A DNA stretch of 57,762 nucleotides from positions 1-57,762 of the forward strand of contig CAZKKN010000006.1 in the NCBI GenBank assembly GCA_964553375.1, given 5' to 3'. This document shows, in pieces, positions 50,404 to 57,762 of the stretch (the stretch's first letter is position 1; each line of letters begins with the position of its first letter). The notes beneath the pieces were generated by a model. The model saw nothing but the letters and a program-made list of their open reading frames with translations, made no database searches and was not told the DNA's origin. The position numbers were made by a program, and so were the translations under genes. The DNA is from UBA9715 sp964553375. Its GTDB lineage: Bacteria; Actinomycetota; Coriobacteriia; Coriobacteriales; Eggerthellaceae.

Positions 50404-51057
50404 GTGAAGAACAACCGTGTGTACATGCCTGTCGATGCTATTGACAAGCGCGAGGATTTCCAGCTTTGGTACGCCGATGGAGACGTGTTTCTCACGGTGA
50501 AATCCGACTGGGAGAAGGAGAACTCCAAGGTCTCCATCATCAATCGCATGGGCGGTGAGTTGGGGCGCATCCGATTCGACCCCAACACCTTGGTCTACTA
50601 TGTGGGCGTGGAGCGATTCGAGTATCAACTGCACACCTATACCATCTTCAAGCATTACTTCTTCAAGGGCATGCTTTGGGATATCAAAGGCTCCATCACC
50701 GATCCGCCGCTTGATTTCAAAAACGAGGGCACTGGCAAGCTTGACGTGCGCATATCGCGCGTGAAGTTCAAGGATAAGGGGCAGTGCTACGAGATCAAGG
50801 TGAAAGATCTCTCCAAGCTGCGTATCGCCGCTTGCGCTGTGATCGCCATGGCTATCAAGGAGAGTTGGAAGGGGAAGAGCGAAGGCGAGCCTGAGGAGAA
50901 GAAGGGCTGGGCCAAATGGAAGGACCGCATCTTCACCAACAAGGGCATTCCCTACGAGGAACTCGTGGCTGCTGGAGAAATTGCGGGGCCTGAAGGGATC
51001 AAAGAGATAGACGTACTCGAAGAAGCGGCGGGGCTCGAAGAGGTTGAGAAGTCCTGA
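50404..51057 (+). CDS. LURP-one/Tubby C-terminal-like fold protein (tentative)
   Basis: 217 residues, soluble and without signal peptide. Alternating short strands (VFLTVKSDW, VSIINRMGGELGRIRFDP, LVYYVGVERFEYQLHTY, DIKGSITDPPLDF) resemble the LURP-one/phospholipid-scramblase-like beta barrel, with a closing helix IAACAVIAMAIKESW where the family has its buried hydrophobic helix. The tail is Glu-rich and disordered. GTG start with GAGGTGCTTTC upstream. Function in bacteria is unknown; I give the fold with moderate certainty only. Confidence 0.65.
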   Translation: MKNNRVYMPVDAIDKREDFQLWYADGDVFLTVKSDWEKENSKVSIINRMGGELGRIRFDPNTLVYYVGVERFEYQLHTYTIFKHYFFKGMLWDIKGSITDPPLDFKNEGTGKLDVRISRVKFKDKGQCYEIKVKDLSKLRIAACAVIAMAIKESWKGKSEGEPEEKKGWAKWKDRIFTNKGIPYEELVAAGEIAGPEGIKEIDVLEEAAGLEEVEKS

Positions 51058-51160
51058 TTCACCCTCAGCTCTATGAGCGTTACACCTACCAGAAGATTGA
51101 TCATCCGGGTAGTTTCGCTCTCGTCTACAGCAATATCAAACAATGGTAAGAGAGTGCTTC

Positions 51161-51302
51161 TGGTCAATAATTCCAGTTGTTCGCGGTTTTGAGCGGCGCT
51201 TGAGCCCTTTAATGCGTGCCTGGAAAATGGCGACCTGGGGTTTTGCTGGTAAGAAGCTTGCTTCGCCTCTGAAAAGCCGCGAACAACTGGAAAATTTGAC
51301 CA
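51161..51302. repeat. Palindromic intergenic repeat, family A copy 2
   Basis: 142 bp with near-perfect inverted ends: 51161-51190 opens TGGTCAATAATTCCAGTTGT, and 51272-51302 ends ACTGGAAAATTTGACCA. The core GACCTGGGGTTTTGCTG at 51232-51248 is identical to copy 1. It lies between convergent genes. Confidence 0.85.
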
Positions 51303-51333
51303 TCACACCAGCTATACGATAGCGCCAACAGAT

Positions 51334-51404
51334 AGAGAACCCCAGCGGGAGGGTGGAGTGAATGCTGCTAAGCTGTGAACGCAACCCTCCTGCTGGGGTT
51401 CTCT
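51334..51404. terminator. Long-stem bidirectional terminator
   Basis: AGAGAACCCCAGCGGGAGGG pairs with CCCTCCTGCTGGGGTTCTCT (one G-U) around a loop of about 29 bases. It sits between the convergent LURP-one-like and small membrane protein genes. Confidence 0.7.
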
Positions 51405-51416
51405 TATTTGAAAGCG

Positions 51417-51755
51417 CTACTCGATCTCGCCTTTCTTCCAGGCATCCATCACCTCGCGGCTGATGCCGGCTTGCTGGCGCAAGCCGTCTATGGAACGCTG
51501 CTTTTGAGAGGCGCGCATAATCATGATGCCCGAATAGCCAGCAACGACCAGAGCGGTGATGTACATCATGGCACGGATGACAGGATTGTCCGCATCGAAG
51601 AGGCCGAAACGATACCCAAGCTCATTGAAGCCGATGATGAGCACTATCATGACGCCGATGGCGCAATACCCTTTGATACGACGGCTTTTCACTTCCTTGG
51701 ATAGGGATGCGATCTCTTTGAGCGCTGAGCGCTGCTTCTTCGTAAGCTTTGCCAT
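51417..51755 (-). CDS. Small two-helix membrane protein, function unknown
   Basis: 112 residues: a basic N-terminus MAKLTKKQRSALKEIASL, two transmembrane helices (about 32-50, IKGYCAIGVMIVLIIGF, and about 63-83, AMMYITALVVAGYSGIMIM) and a charged C-terminus. I know no family. ATG 51755 has CAGGAGC 8 bases upstream; ATG 51776 has no ribosome site. Both ends are probably cytoplasmic by the positive-inside rule. Confidence 0.75.
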   Translation of the reverse strand: MAKLTKKQRSALKEIASLSKEVKSRRIKGYCAIGVMIVLIIGFNELGYRFGLFDADNPVIRAMMYITALVVAGYSGIMIMRASQKQRSIDGLRQQAGISREVMDAWKKGEIE

Positions 51756-51847
51756 TGGGAGCTGCTCCTGGGTCATCGGATGTTCAAGGAATGCTTGAAA
51801 TAATTCTAGCGGTTATGCCGATAAGGTGATAGTGCATTTGCAAGAAA

Positions 51848-51877
51848 AAGAAGAACCCCCGAACGGGGGTTCTTCTT
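51848..51877 (-). terminator. Terminator of the MFS gene at 51918
   Basis: AAGAAGAACCCCC and GGGGGTTCTTCTT form a perfect 13-bp stem; on the minus strand it is followed by TTTTTCTTG. Confidence 0.88.
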
Positions 51878-51917
51878 GTCTGCGAATCCTTCGATTCAGG
51901 ATCTTCGAGAAGCTTGT

Positions 51918-53663
51918 TTACTTCTGGCGGTTCGCGATAGCACGCGGGCCAGCGAAGATGAAGAAGAAGGCGAAGGGCAGCAACATACCGGTTGCCATCA
52001 GCGGCAGAGCCATAGGCGTCTTGCTGAAGGGCACGCCACCGAAGATATCGGCAGGCAGCAGCGGGAACACGATGCACAGGATGGCCAGCAAAGCGACGAT
52101 GACCATCATAACGCCGAACAGGGCGGTGCCGGTATCGGAGCTATCGGATGCAGTCTCCTCAGCAGCCAGCTCGTCCAAGGACTTGCCGCCGGTCTCCTTC
52201 ACGAAGAGCAGCGTGCAGATGAAGCCCAAAGCGAACGGAATGCACAGGGTGAGCACAACGGTAGACCAGTTGGGGATGGTGTCCTTCAATGCAGTGCCAG
52301 CAGCTGCGGCAGCAGCTACGGCATCAGGGTTCTGCAGCGCCGGATTAGCCACAACAAGGGCAGTGGCGAAGGCGCCCAGAACGATGGAAGAGCCGGAACC
52401 GCCGAAGCGGGCGAATGCCTGGCACCAAGCCACGCCGGTATTGCGGATTGCCGTGGGATAGCTTTCGGGCATCAGCGGCTGAACAGCGGTGATGGCGTAG
52501 TTCAGGCAGAAGCCGAAGAGCAGCATGAGGGCAACGTACAGAACCATCTTCGTTTGACCGGGGTCGTAGTTGATGAGGAAGGAGCACAGCAGGATGGCCA
52601 CGATGCAGGCGATCCAGGATGCTGCCAGATTCTTCTTACGGCCGATGCGGTCAGAGACGAAGCCCACTACGATGTTGGAGGCGATAGCAGCCACATTGTT
52701 CCAAGTCTGCAGGTTCACGGACTGAGCCTTGGTGTAACCCATGTCCTGGAACCAGGTGGGAATCCAAGCGTTCATGCCGTAGACGCAGAACTGACCCACG
52801 AAATAGGTGCACCAAATAGCAGCGGTAGCAACGATGTACTTCTTAGAGAACAGTACATTGGGGCCAACGTTAGCCGGTTTGGGAGGCACGATGAGCAGGT
52901 TGGGATCATACTTGACATTGTCGTCATGATGCTTATGGGCGATCTCCTCCAGAGCTGCCACGGCCTTATCCTTCTGGCCGTTGGTGGCATACCACTGCGG
53001 GGTCTCATGCATCGCGAAGATGAGGATGATTCCGTAGATGATGGGCAGAGCGCCGATCAGATAGCAGATACGCCAATTCTCCACCATCAGCTGACCATCG
53101 ACCATACGCTCGGTCAGGAAGCCGCCGAAAATGGATTCAGGCGTAGAGCAGATAGGCGCAGCCACCAAGCCTGCAAGCACCCAGCCGGCAACCATGAAGG
53201 CCATGCCGAAGGTGACGAACACGCCGCGGTTCTTGGAAGGAATGGTTTCCGAGAAGCAGGTGGTCACAATGGGGATGCAGGAACCCACGCCGAAGCCGGC
53301 GATGAGGCGCCAGATGGCGAAGATGAACAGGCTGTTGCTGAATGCCTGAGGCAGCGTGAACAGACCATAGAAGATAACTGCGATGATGAGCATCTTCTTG
53401 CGGCCGATGCGGTCGGACATAGCGCCGCCCACAGCACCGCCGAGCACCATGCCCAACAGGCCCCACGTGGTAAGCGAACCCATCTCGGCTGCACTGGTCA
53501 GGCCGAAAGACGGGGCGATGTAGGAGTTGGTGCTGTTGACGATCATGAAGTCATAACCGTCGAAGATATTAGCGAGACCCAGCAGGATGAACATGAGCCA
53601 GGTATGACCGTTAATACCAAAAGAGTCGATTACCTCGGAGACGGTAAACTCTTTGTTATCCAT
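51918..53663 (-). CDS. MFS transporter, AAHS-like with extra C-terminal helices
   Basis: 581 residues, about 130 more than the AAHS carrier at 32590. Helix 1 has NIFDGYDFMIVNS (DGYD signature), the loop GGAMSDRIGRKKMLI follows, VSDRIGRKKNLAAS is in the second half, and YPTAIRNTGVAWCQA lies near helix 11. After helix 12 a short linker (GGKSLDELAAEETASDSS) leads to two more helices (TALFGVMMVIVALLAILCIV and another). ATG 53663 follows AAGGAGGGATTG. It is divergent from the MCFRP gene that precedes the second Mo enzyme and is likely the substrate carrier for that locus. Confidence 0.88.
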   Translation of the reverse strand: MDNKEFTVSEVIDSFGINGHTWLMFILLGLANIFDGYDFMIVNSTNSYIAPSFGLTSAAEMGSLTTWGLLGMVLGGAVGGAMSDRIGRKKMLIIAVIFYGLFTLPQAFSNSLFIFAIWRLIAGFGVGSCIPIVTTCFSETIPSKNRGVFVTFGMAFMVAGWVLAGLVAAPICSTPESIFGGFLTERMVDGQLMVENWRICYLIGALPIIYGIILIFAMHETPQWYATNGQKDKAVAALEEIAHKHHDDNVKYDPNLLIVPPKPANVGPNVLFSKKYIVATAAIWCTYFVGQFCVYGMNAWIPTWFQDMGYTKAQSVNLQTWNNVAAIASNIVVGFVSDRIGRKKNLAASWIACIVAILLCSFLINYDPGQTKMVLYVALMLLFGFCLNYAITAVQPLMPESYPTAIRNTGVAWCQAFARFGGSGSSIVLGAFATALVVANPALQNPDAVAAAAAAGTALKDTIPNWSTVVLTLCIPFALGFICTLLFVKETGGKSLDELAAEETASDSSDTGTALFGVMMVIVALLAILCIVFPLLPADIFGGVPFSKTPMALPLMATGMLLPFAFFFIFAGPRAIANRQK

Positions 53664-54174
53664 CAATCCCTCCTTATAAAGGATGTGTTAAATGGAATCG
53701 GCTGGTTTGACAAACACCTTATACCCCATGAACCAACCTTGAGCCTAAACTCTCCCTGCAATGGCAATACCAGGCGGTGCGACTGAAGAAGTGAAGTACT
53801 GAAATATTCGTATTCATGACTTACGGATGTTTCAGTATTTACATCGGCCCCTATTCCGAATGCCTTCTCTCGTCGTCCGATCCCAGCAGAAACACAACTG
53901 CAGGAATTCCCCCTTGCAGGCCTCACGCAACGAACCGTTAGCCGCACGCAATCATCCGTTGATTGCAGGTTTTACTCGGCTCGGTAACATTCGTCCATGA
54001 AACCTACATTTATGCATCATATCACAACACTTTTGGAGAGTTGTTGGGAAGCATGCATTTATATAGGCGCATAGGCATCGGCTTCATGCACGGGAGCGTC
54101 TGGTGACTCGTGGTCCATACATATATAGTAAGGATTCGGGTGTAATGCCATTCGCGGGATTAATGGATTGCTTC
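53664..54174. other. Long divergent control region
   Basis: No gene seen. It holds the 53797 dyad and a GCAATCA-TCCG-TTGATTGC hairpin around 53950. AT-rich tracts with palindromic flavour (TATGCATCATATC, TATATAGG, ATATATAG) lie nearer the MCFRP gene. Confidence 0.45.
53797..53837. promoter_or_regulatory. Candidate operator: 16-bp inverted repeat
   Basis: TACTGAAATATTCGTA and TACGGATGTTTCAGTA are inverse copies at 14 of 16 positions, 9 bases apart. It sits 134 bases upstream of the minus-strand MFS gene, in the shared control region. Confidence 0.5.
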
Positions 54175-54204
54175 TTGTGCAAATTAGTGGCAAATGTCTA
54201 TAAT
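54175..54204 (+). promoter_or_regulatory. Promoter of the second MCFRP zinc-ribbon gene
   Basis: TTGTGC (54175-54180) and TATAAT (54199-54204) are 18 bases apart; a structured leader of about 85 bases follows. Confidence 0.7.
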
Positions 54205-54206
54205 GG

Positions 54207-54270
54207 CAGTCGGTCGAAAGGGCTTGGAAGGGGTAAGCCCACGACTGGAAGTACCCTCGCTGAAGCGGGG
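54207..54270 (+). promoter_or_regulatory. Structured 5' leader before the MCFRP gene
   Basis: Nested pairs CAGTCG...CGACTG (54207-54212, 54242-54247) and GGGCTT...AAGCCC (54220-54225, 54235-54240), then CCCTCGC-TGAA-GCGGGG (54254-54270). The outermost pair may lie partly before the transcription start. No known riboswitch class is recognised. Confidence 0.4.
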
Positions 54271-54295
54271 AAGGACTTGATCAAGGAGGATCATT

Positions 54296-54532
54296 ATGTG
54301 CTTTAGACCAAGCGATGCCGGTGCTGCCGGTCCCATGAAGTGCCCTGGTTGTGGCAAGCCCATCCAGATGATGGCTGGCCTCACCTTGGACAAGTGCCCG
54401 TTCTGCAAGGAGGACTTCACTCCTTATCTGAACGGTGAGAAGGATGTTCCCGGTGCTCCTGCGGCTCCCGGTGCCCCCAAGGCTCCCGGTGCTCCCGGTG
54501 CCCCTAGCGCCCCCAAGGCTCCTGGTGCGTAA
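54296..54532 (+). CDS. MCFRP-type zinc-ribbon protein with Gly-Ala-Pro tail (copy 2)
   Basis: 79 residues: MCFRPSDAGAAGPMK, ribbon pairs CPGC and CPFC, and a tail of GAP/SAP/KAP units. It is a paralogue of the protein at 37291, of the same length. GATCAAGGAGGATCATT gives a strong ribosome site. It is a single unit with promoter (54175) and terminator (54556), placed between a carrier and the second Mo enzyme. The Pro-rich tail may be flexible or bind partners; the function is unknown. Confidence 0.86.
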   Translation: MCFRPSDAGAAGPMKCPGCGKPIQMMAGLTLDKCPFCKEDFTPYLNGEKDVPGAPAAPGAPKAPGAPGAPSAPKAPGA

Positions 54533-54555
54533 GCCATAGGACCTTCAAGTGTGGA

Positions 54556-54583
54556 AGAGGCTGCTTCGGCAGCCTCTTTTTTT
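54556..54583 (+). terminator. Terminator of the MCFRP gene (copy 2)
   Basis: AGAGGCTGC and GCAGCCTCT form a perfect 9-bp stem with TTCG loop, followed by seven or more T. Confidence 0.93.
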
Positions 54584-54661
54584 ATGGACAGATACCCTGC
54601 TTTCCCCTAGACTGAATCGAGTTCGAATCCATTGATCCACAAATGATAAGGGGCGAGATCC

Positions 54662-55147
54662 ATGAAGCTAGGTTCCACTGTCACATTGCTCTACACCGGT
54701 ACTCTGGAGGATGGCACGGTCTTCGGCTATGCCAAGGAGTCCGAGCCCATGGTGTTCCAAACCGGTATGGACCTCACCATCCCCGGCTTCGAGAAAGAGG
54801 TGCTGGAGATGGAGGAAGGGGAGAAGAAGACCTTCACGGTGGGCATGTATGATGCCTACGGCGAGTACCTCGATGACCTGTTGGAGGTCGTGCCGACGGA
54901 GAACGTTCCGCTTAAGAACATCGAAGTGGGCATGAGGGTGTTCCTGGCTGCCGACGATGGCGAGCGCGTGCCGGTGACCATCAAGGATATCACGAGCAAG
55001 GAGGTCACCTTCGATATGAACCATCCCTTAGCGGGCAACGACCTCACCTTCGAGGTGGAGGTGGTCTCGGTAGAGGAGCCCCCGGAGGGTTGGACGCCTC
55101 CGGTCAAGCATGATCCCGCGCAATACGCTGAGCAGCTCGGCATGTAA
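54662..55147 (+). CDS. FKBP-type peptidyl-prolyl isomerase, SlyD-like (second copy)
   Basis: 161 residues with the SlyD order: VTLLYTGTLEDGTVFG, IPGFEKEVLEMEEGEKK, DAYGEYLDDLLEVVPT at the flap, and FDMNHPLAGNDLTFEVEVV. A Pro-rich tail (EEPPEGWTPPVKHDPAQ) replaces the His-rich metal tail of enterobacterial SlyD. The relative at 20633 is shorter. Its place between the MCFRP gene and the Mo enzyme suggests help in folding or maturing that enzyme, but it has its own terminator and may be independent. Confidence 0.9.
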   Translation: MKLGSTVTLLYTGTLEDGTVFGYAKESEPMVFQTGMDLTIPGFEKEVLEMEEGEKKTFTVGMYDAYGEYLDDLLEVVPTENVPLKNIEVGMRVFLAADDGERVPVTIKDITSKEVTFDMNHPLAGNDLTFEVEVVSVEEPPEGWTPPVKHDPAQYAEQLGM

Positions 55148-55170
55148 CCCAAGGGGCATATGCGCGCCTC

Positions 55171-55207
55171 ATCCCCGCAGTATGATGCTGCGGGGATTTT
55201 CTTTTTC
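55171..55207 (+). terminator. Terminator of the second SlyD-like gene
   Basis: ATCCCCGCAG and CTGCGGGGAT form a perfect 10-bp stem with a 7-base loop, followed by TTTCTTTTT. Confidence 0.9.
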
Positions 55208-55684
55208 AAGGCGAAGATGTGGGCACCTTCAGCTCATCTTGTGTTCAACCTCTGGACATTACCTTGCGGAATGAGGACCCCACAGATTGGAATAATGGGT
55301 AATCAAAACCGTTTTACCTGGTCAAAATAATTTACAAAATAGGATAACTGAAAGGCATATTGAATCCCCCCTTGCAGCCCGATGCTGCTACAATGGTACC
55401 TAAGGTATGAGAGCTTGCTTGCTGCCCCAGACAACACCGGCGAGGAAGCGATCGTGCTGGATCTTATAAGGGGAACAGAGAAAGGCATTCATTTCATTCC
55501 AACCTCATCGATTTCGAAACAGTCTGTATCGCGAGATTCCGAATGGCGAGAAATCGAAGAAGGGATGGAAGGTTTTTGCGTGATTTAAGTGGTGCGCCTA
55601 CCCCTAAGGCACTCCAAGGAAGTCACGCAGTGCGCAAGCAGCCGATCGATGTTTCCGAGGGTAAACGAGAAAAGGAGTAACAGT
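55208..55684 (+). promoter_or_regulatory. Long leader/control region of the second Mo-enzyme gene
   Basis: About 480 bases without a supported gene. A TACAAT box lies near 55388-55393, and a partly palindromic block CGATTTCG...CGAGAAATCG occurs around 55509-55556. The frame 55382-55588 has no ribosome site. The ribosome site of the Mo gene is AAAAGGAG at about 55671. Confidence 0.45.
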
Positions 55685-57762
55685 ATGGCTTATTCCAAGG
55701 AGTGGCGTACCGAAATGCCCGACGGTACAGTAATCACTCGCAGCAACACCTGGTCTCCTCCGGGATCTCACCCGGTAGGATATGGTGTTAAGGTTGTCAC
55801 CAAGGACAACAAGCTGGTTCGTATCGAGGGTGATGACGACAACCCCATCACCACCGGTCGCGTTAACGCGCTGAACCTGGCTCTGCGTGAGTACACCCAC
55901 CATCCTGACCGCATCATCTACCCGAAGAAGCGTGACCCCAAAGACCGAGGTAAAGAAGCCTGGGAGCGCACGTCTTGGGACGACTGCCTGGACACCATCT
56001 GCGAGAAGGTTCGCTACTTCCAGAACACCTACGGCCCCGAGTCCATCGTCTGCTTCGGTGGCACCGGCCGTGAGGCTTGCATTTACTACTACGCTCTGAC
56101 GTTCTCCGTGCTGCAGTCCCCGAACTGCTGCTACACGCAGTCCGGCTGGTCTTGCTACGGTCCTCGTTGCTCCATCGCCGACTATGTGTTGGGCGCTGGC
56201 TATCCTGAGCTCGACTATGCAGGCCATCTGCCCGGCTCCTATGACGATCCGGCTTACACGCTGTCCAAGTACGTTGTGGTTTGGGGCAAAGAGCCTCTGC
56301 CCTCCAACGGTGACGGCTTCTTCGGCCACTGCCTCGTTGATATGATGAAGCGCGGTTCGAAGATCATCTCCATCGACCCCCGCGTGACCTGGGTCGGTGC
56401 CCATCCCGGCAACATCAACGTGCAGATCCGTCCTCAGACGGACACCGCGTTGGCTCTGTGCATCATCAACCTGATGTTCCAGAACGACGAGTACGACAAG
56501 GACTTCGTCGAGAAATGGATGTTCGGTTGGGAAGAGCTCAAAGAGCGCGCTGCCGAGTATCCGGTGGACAAGGTTTCCGAGATCTGCGGCGTTGCGCCTG
56601 AGACCATCGAGAAGGTTGCCCACATCATCGGCACCGAGCGTCCCATCGGCTTCGCTTGGGGCCTTGCCTTCGATCAGAACAAGAACGGCGTGCAGCTGTC
56701 CCAGGCCTTCATCCTGATCGCTGCCATGGCCGGCTCCATCGACTCCCCGGGCGGCCTGACCCTTGGTCCTCCTTCCGCTCTGCTGGGCAAGTGGCGCATG
56801 GAGCAGCGTGGCGCTATGGACGACGAGGTTTGGCAGAAGCGCATCGGCGCTGCCGAGTGGCCCGGCCTGTCTACCGGCATGGCTACCACCCAGCCCGACG
56901 AGACGCTGAACACCATGGAGTCCAAGCAGCCCTATCAGCTGCGTTTCGCCTGGTTCAACAGCTCCAACTTCCTCACCCCGACCTGCTCCGCTCAGCCTAA
57001 GCGCTGGCACAAGGCCCTGCTCGATTCCATCGAGTTCTGCGTTATCCAGGACCTCTGGATGACCCCGACGGCCATGGCTGTGGGCGACTACTTCCTGCCG
57101 ATGGCCACTTGGGCCGAGCATGACGGCATCGTGCTTACGCACTATGGCCGCAACACCGTGTTCATGGGCCCCATGAACAAGGCTCTGCAGGTGGGCGAGT
57201 GCATGTCCGACTGCGAGATCTGCCTGATGTTCGGTACGCGCCTGAATCCGTCCTGGTGGCCGTGGCTGCCTGAGGATTGGCGTCCGAACGACCGTGATGG
57301 CGCTCCCATCGACCGTACCGAGCTGGACAAGGCCGTGGACAAGTTCTTCAGCGATCAGCTGGCTGAGCTCGACATGACCTTCAACGACCTCCGTGAAGAG
57401 GGCCTGTATCAGCCTGGTGCCCATGGCTTCGAGTACAAGAAGTACGAGAAGGGCCTGCTCCGCTTCGACGGCGAGCCTGGCTTCAACACCATCACCGGCC
57501 AGATCGAGGCTAACTCCATCCTCTACGCCTCTTGGGGCGAGGATCCGCTGCCTTACTACGAGGAGCCGAACTATTCGCCGATCAGCCGTCCGCAGGACGC
57601 TGAGAAGTATCCGCTGATCTCCACTTCTGGTTCCCGTCGTTACAGCTCCTTCCATTCTGAGCATCGTCAGGTTCCGTCCCTGCGTCAGATCGATCCGTGG
57701 CCCTGGGTTCAGATCAACCCCGAGACCGCTAAGGAATACGGTGTGACCGAGGGCGACTGGTG
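55685..57762 (+). CDS. Molybdopterin (bis-MGD) oxidoreductase without N-terminal Fe-S ligands (3' truncated)
   Basis: Paralogue of the enzyme at 34002, open to the window end (about 692 residues seen). It starts MAYSKEWRTEMPDG after GAAAAGGAGTAACAGT. The N-terminal Fe-S Cys of the first enzyme (18, 30, 58, 61) align with Asn21, Tyr33, Asn61 and Asn64, with identical spacing, so this chain should lack that cluster, as in the large subunit of pyrogallol-phloroglucinol transhydroxylase. SCYGPRCSIADY near residue 158, ISIDPRVTWVG and PQTDTALALC are shared with the first enzyme. No Tat signal, so cytoplasmic. Probable role: non-redox or internally balanced hydroxyl transfer, or dehydroxylation with electrons from elsewhere. 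A partner subunit may lie beyond the window. Confidence 0.9.
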   Translation, partial: MAYSKEWRTEMPDGTVITRSNTWSPPGSHPVGYGVKVVTKDNKLVRIEGDDDNPITTGRVNALNLALREYTHHPDRIIYPKKRDPKDRGKEAWERTSWDDCLDTICEKVRYFQNTYGPESIVCFGGTGREACIYYYALTFSVLQSPNCCYTQSGWSCYGPRCSIADYVLGAGYPELDYAGHLPGSYDDPAYTLSKYVVVWGKEPLPSNGDGFFGHCLVDMMKRGSKIISIDPRVTWVGAHPGNINVQIRPQTDTALALCIINLMFQNDEYDKDFVEKWMFGWEELKERAAEYPVDKVSEICGVAPETIEKVAHIIGTERPIGFAWGLAFDQNKNGVQLSQAFILIAAMAGSIDSPGGLTLGPPSALLGKWRMEQRGAMDDEVWQKRIGAAEWPGLSTGMATTQPDETLNTMESKQPYQLRFAWFNSSNFLTPTCSAQPKRWHKALLDSIEFCVIQDLWMTPTAMAVGDYFLPMATWAEHDGIVLTHYGRNTVFMGPMNKALQVGECMSDCEICLMFGTRLNPSWWPWLPEDWRPNDRDGAPIDRTELDKAVDKFFSDQLAELDMTFNDLREEGLYQPGAHGFEYKKYEKGLLRFDGEPGFNTITGQIEANSILYASWGEDPLPYYEEPNYSPISRPQDAEKYPLISTSGSRRYSSFHSEHRQVPSLRQIDPWPWVQINPETAKEYGVTEGDW

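Noticed and set aside
55382..55588. 68-residue frame before the second Mo enzyme
   Set aside because: No ribosome site and no similarity; more likely part of the leader.
55604..57664. Minus-strand frame of 686 residues opposite the second Mo enzyme
   Set aside because: The + strand encodes a clear molybdopterin oxidoreductase over the same bases; the antisense frame is a codon-bias shadow with no ribosome site or family.
1..57762. CRISPR array, prophage, integrase or transposase genes
   Set aside because: No regularly spaced repeats, phage structural genes or recombinases were found; the only repeats are the palindromic families described.

Overview
The window looks like a chromosome segment of a strictly anaerobic, high-GC Gram-positive bacterium, most likely an Eggerthellaceae-type member of the Coriobacteriia. 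This is inferred from gene content: ClpC with a MEP-pathway ispD-ispF-cysS block, many short zinc-ribbon proteins, aromatic-acid-type MFS carriers, and cytoplasmic bis-MGD molybdenum enzymes related to catechol dehydroxylases and pyrogallol transhydroxylase. Most genes are on the + strand. The sequence contains one 100-N scaffold gap at 49201-49300.

Positions 1-25060 are mainly housekeeping: 5'-truncated clpC, ispD-ispF-cysS-U32 peptidase (tightly overlapping), a cation efflux protein, a DHHW cell-surface protein, tRNA-Ala(GGC), an Mrp-type P-loop ATPase, an amidohydrolase, an EF-G paralogue, a PhnP-like metallo-beta-lactamase protein, a YgjP-like protein that has lost its HExxH motif, a zinc-ribbon/membrane/LRR protein, phenylacetate-CoA ligase plus a tandem ACT protein, a SlyD-like FKBP, a flippase, an NAD synthetase with a shrunken and apparently dead glutaminase domain, and serine acetyltransferase.

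Positions 25600-40600 are an accessory metabolic region. Three related small cupins surround an MFS carrier and an Old-Yellow-Enzyme/FadH-type flavoprotein. A divergent PucR/CdaR-type regulator separates these from a long co-directional run: AAHS-like MFS carrier, Mo-bisMGD oxidoreductase, small Fe-S protein, three tiny zinc-ribbon proteins, a DcuC-like carrier and an MmgE/PrpD protein. I read the run as uptake and reductive conversion of a hydroxylated aromatic or related organic acid; the substrate cannot be told from sequence.

Positions 41200-51800 carry queD, thrH, two zinc-ribbon/TM/extracellular proteins next to a MacB-like ABC transporter, and an Elp3 tRNA-modification enzyme divergent from a Trm9-like methyltransferase across the assembly gap. 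The two together suggest a bacterial cm5U to mcm5U wobble-uridine pathway. A LURP-one-like protein and a small membrane protein follow.

Positions 51900-57762 hold a second Mo-enzyme locus: an MFS carrier (minus), a zinc-ribbon protein starting MCFRP (paralogue of the one in the first locus), a SlyD-like FKBP, and a second Mo enzyme that runs off the window. This enzyme aligns with the first but has Asn, Tyr, Asn and Asn at the four Cys positions that would hold a [4Fe-4S] cluster.

Three families of imperfect palindromic intergenic repeats (140-200 bp, inverted-repeat ends, no coding capacity) lie between genes: family A at 9970 and 51161, family B at 25195 and 40900, and family C around the assembly gap.
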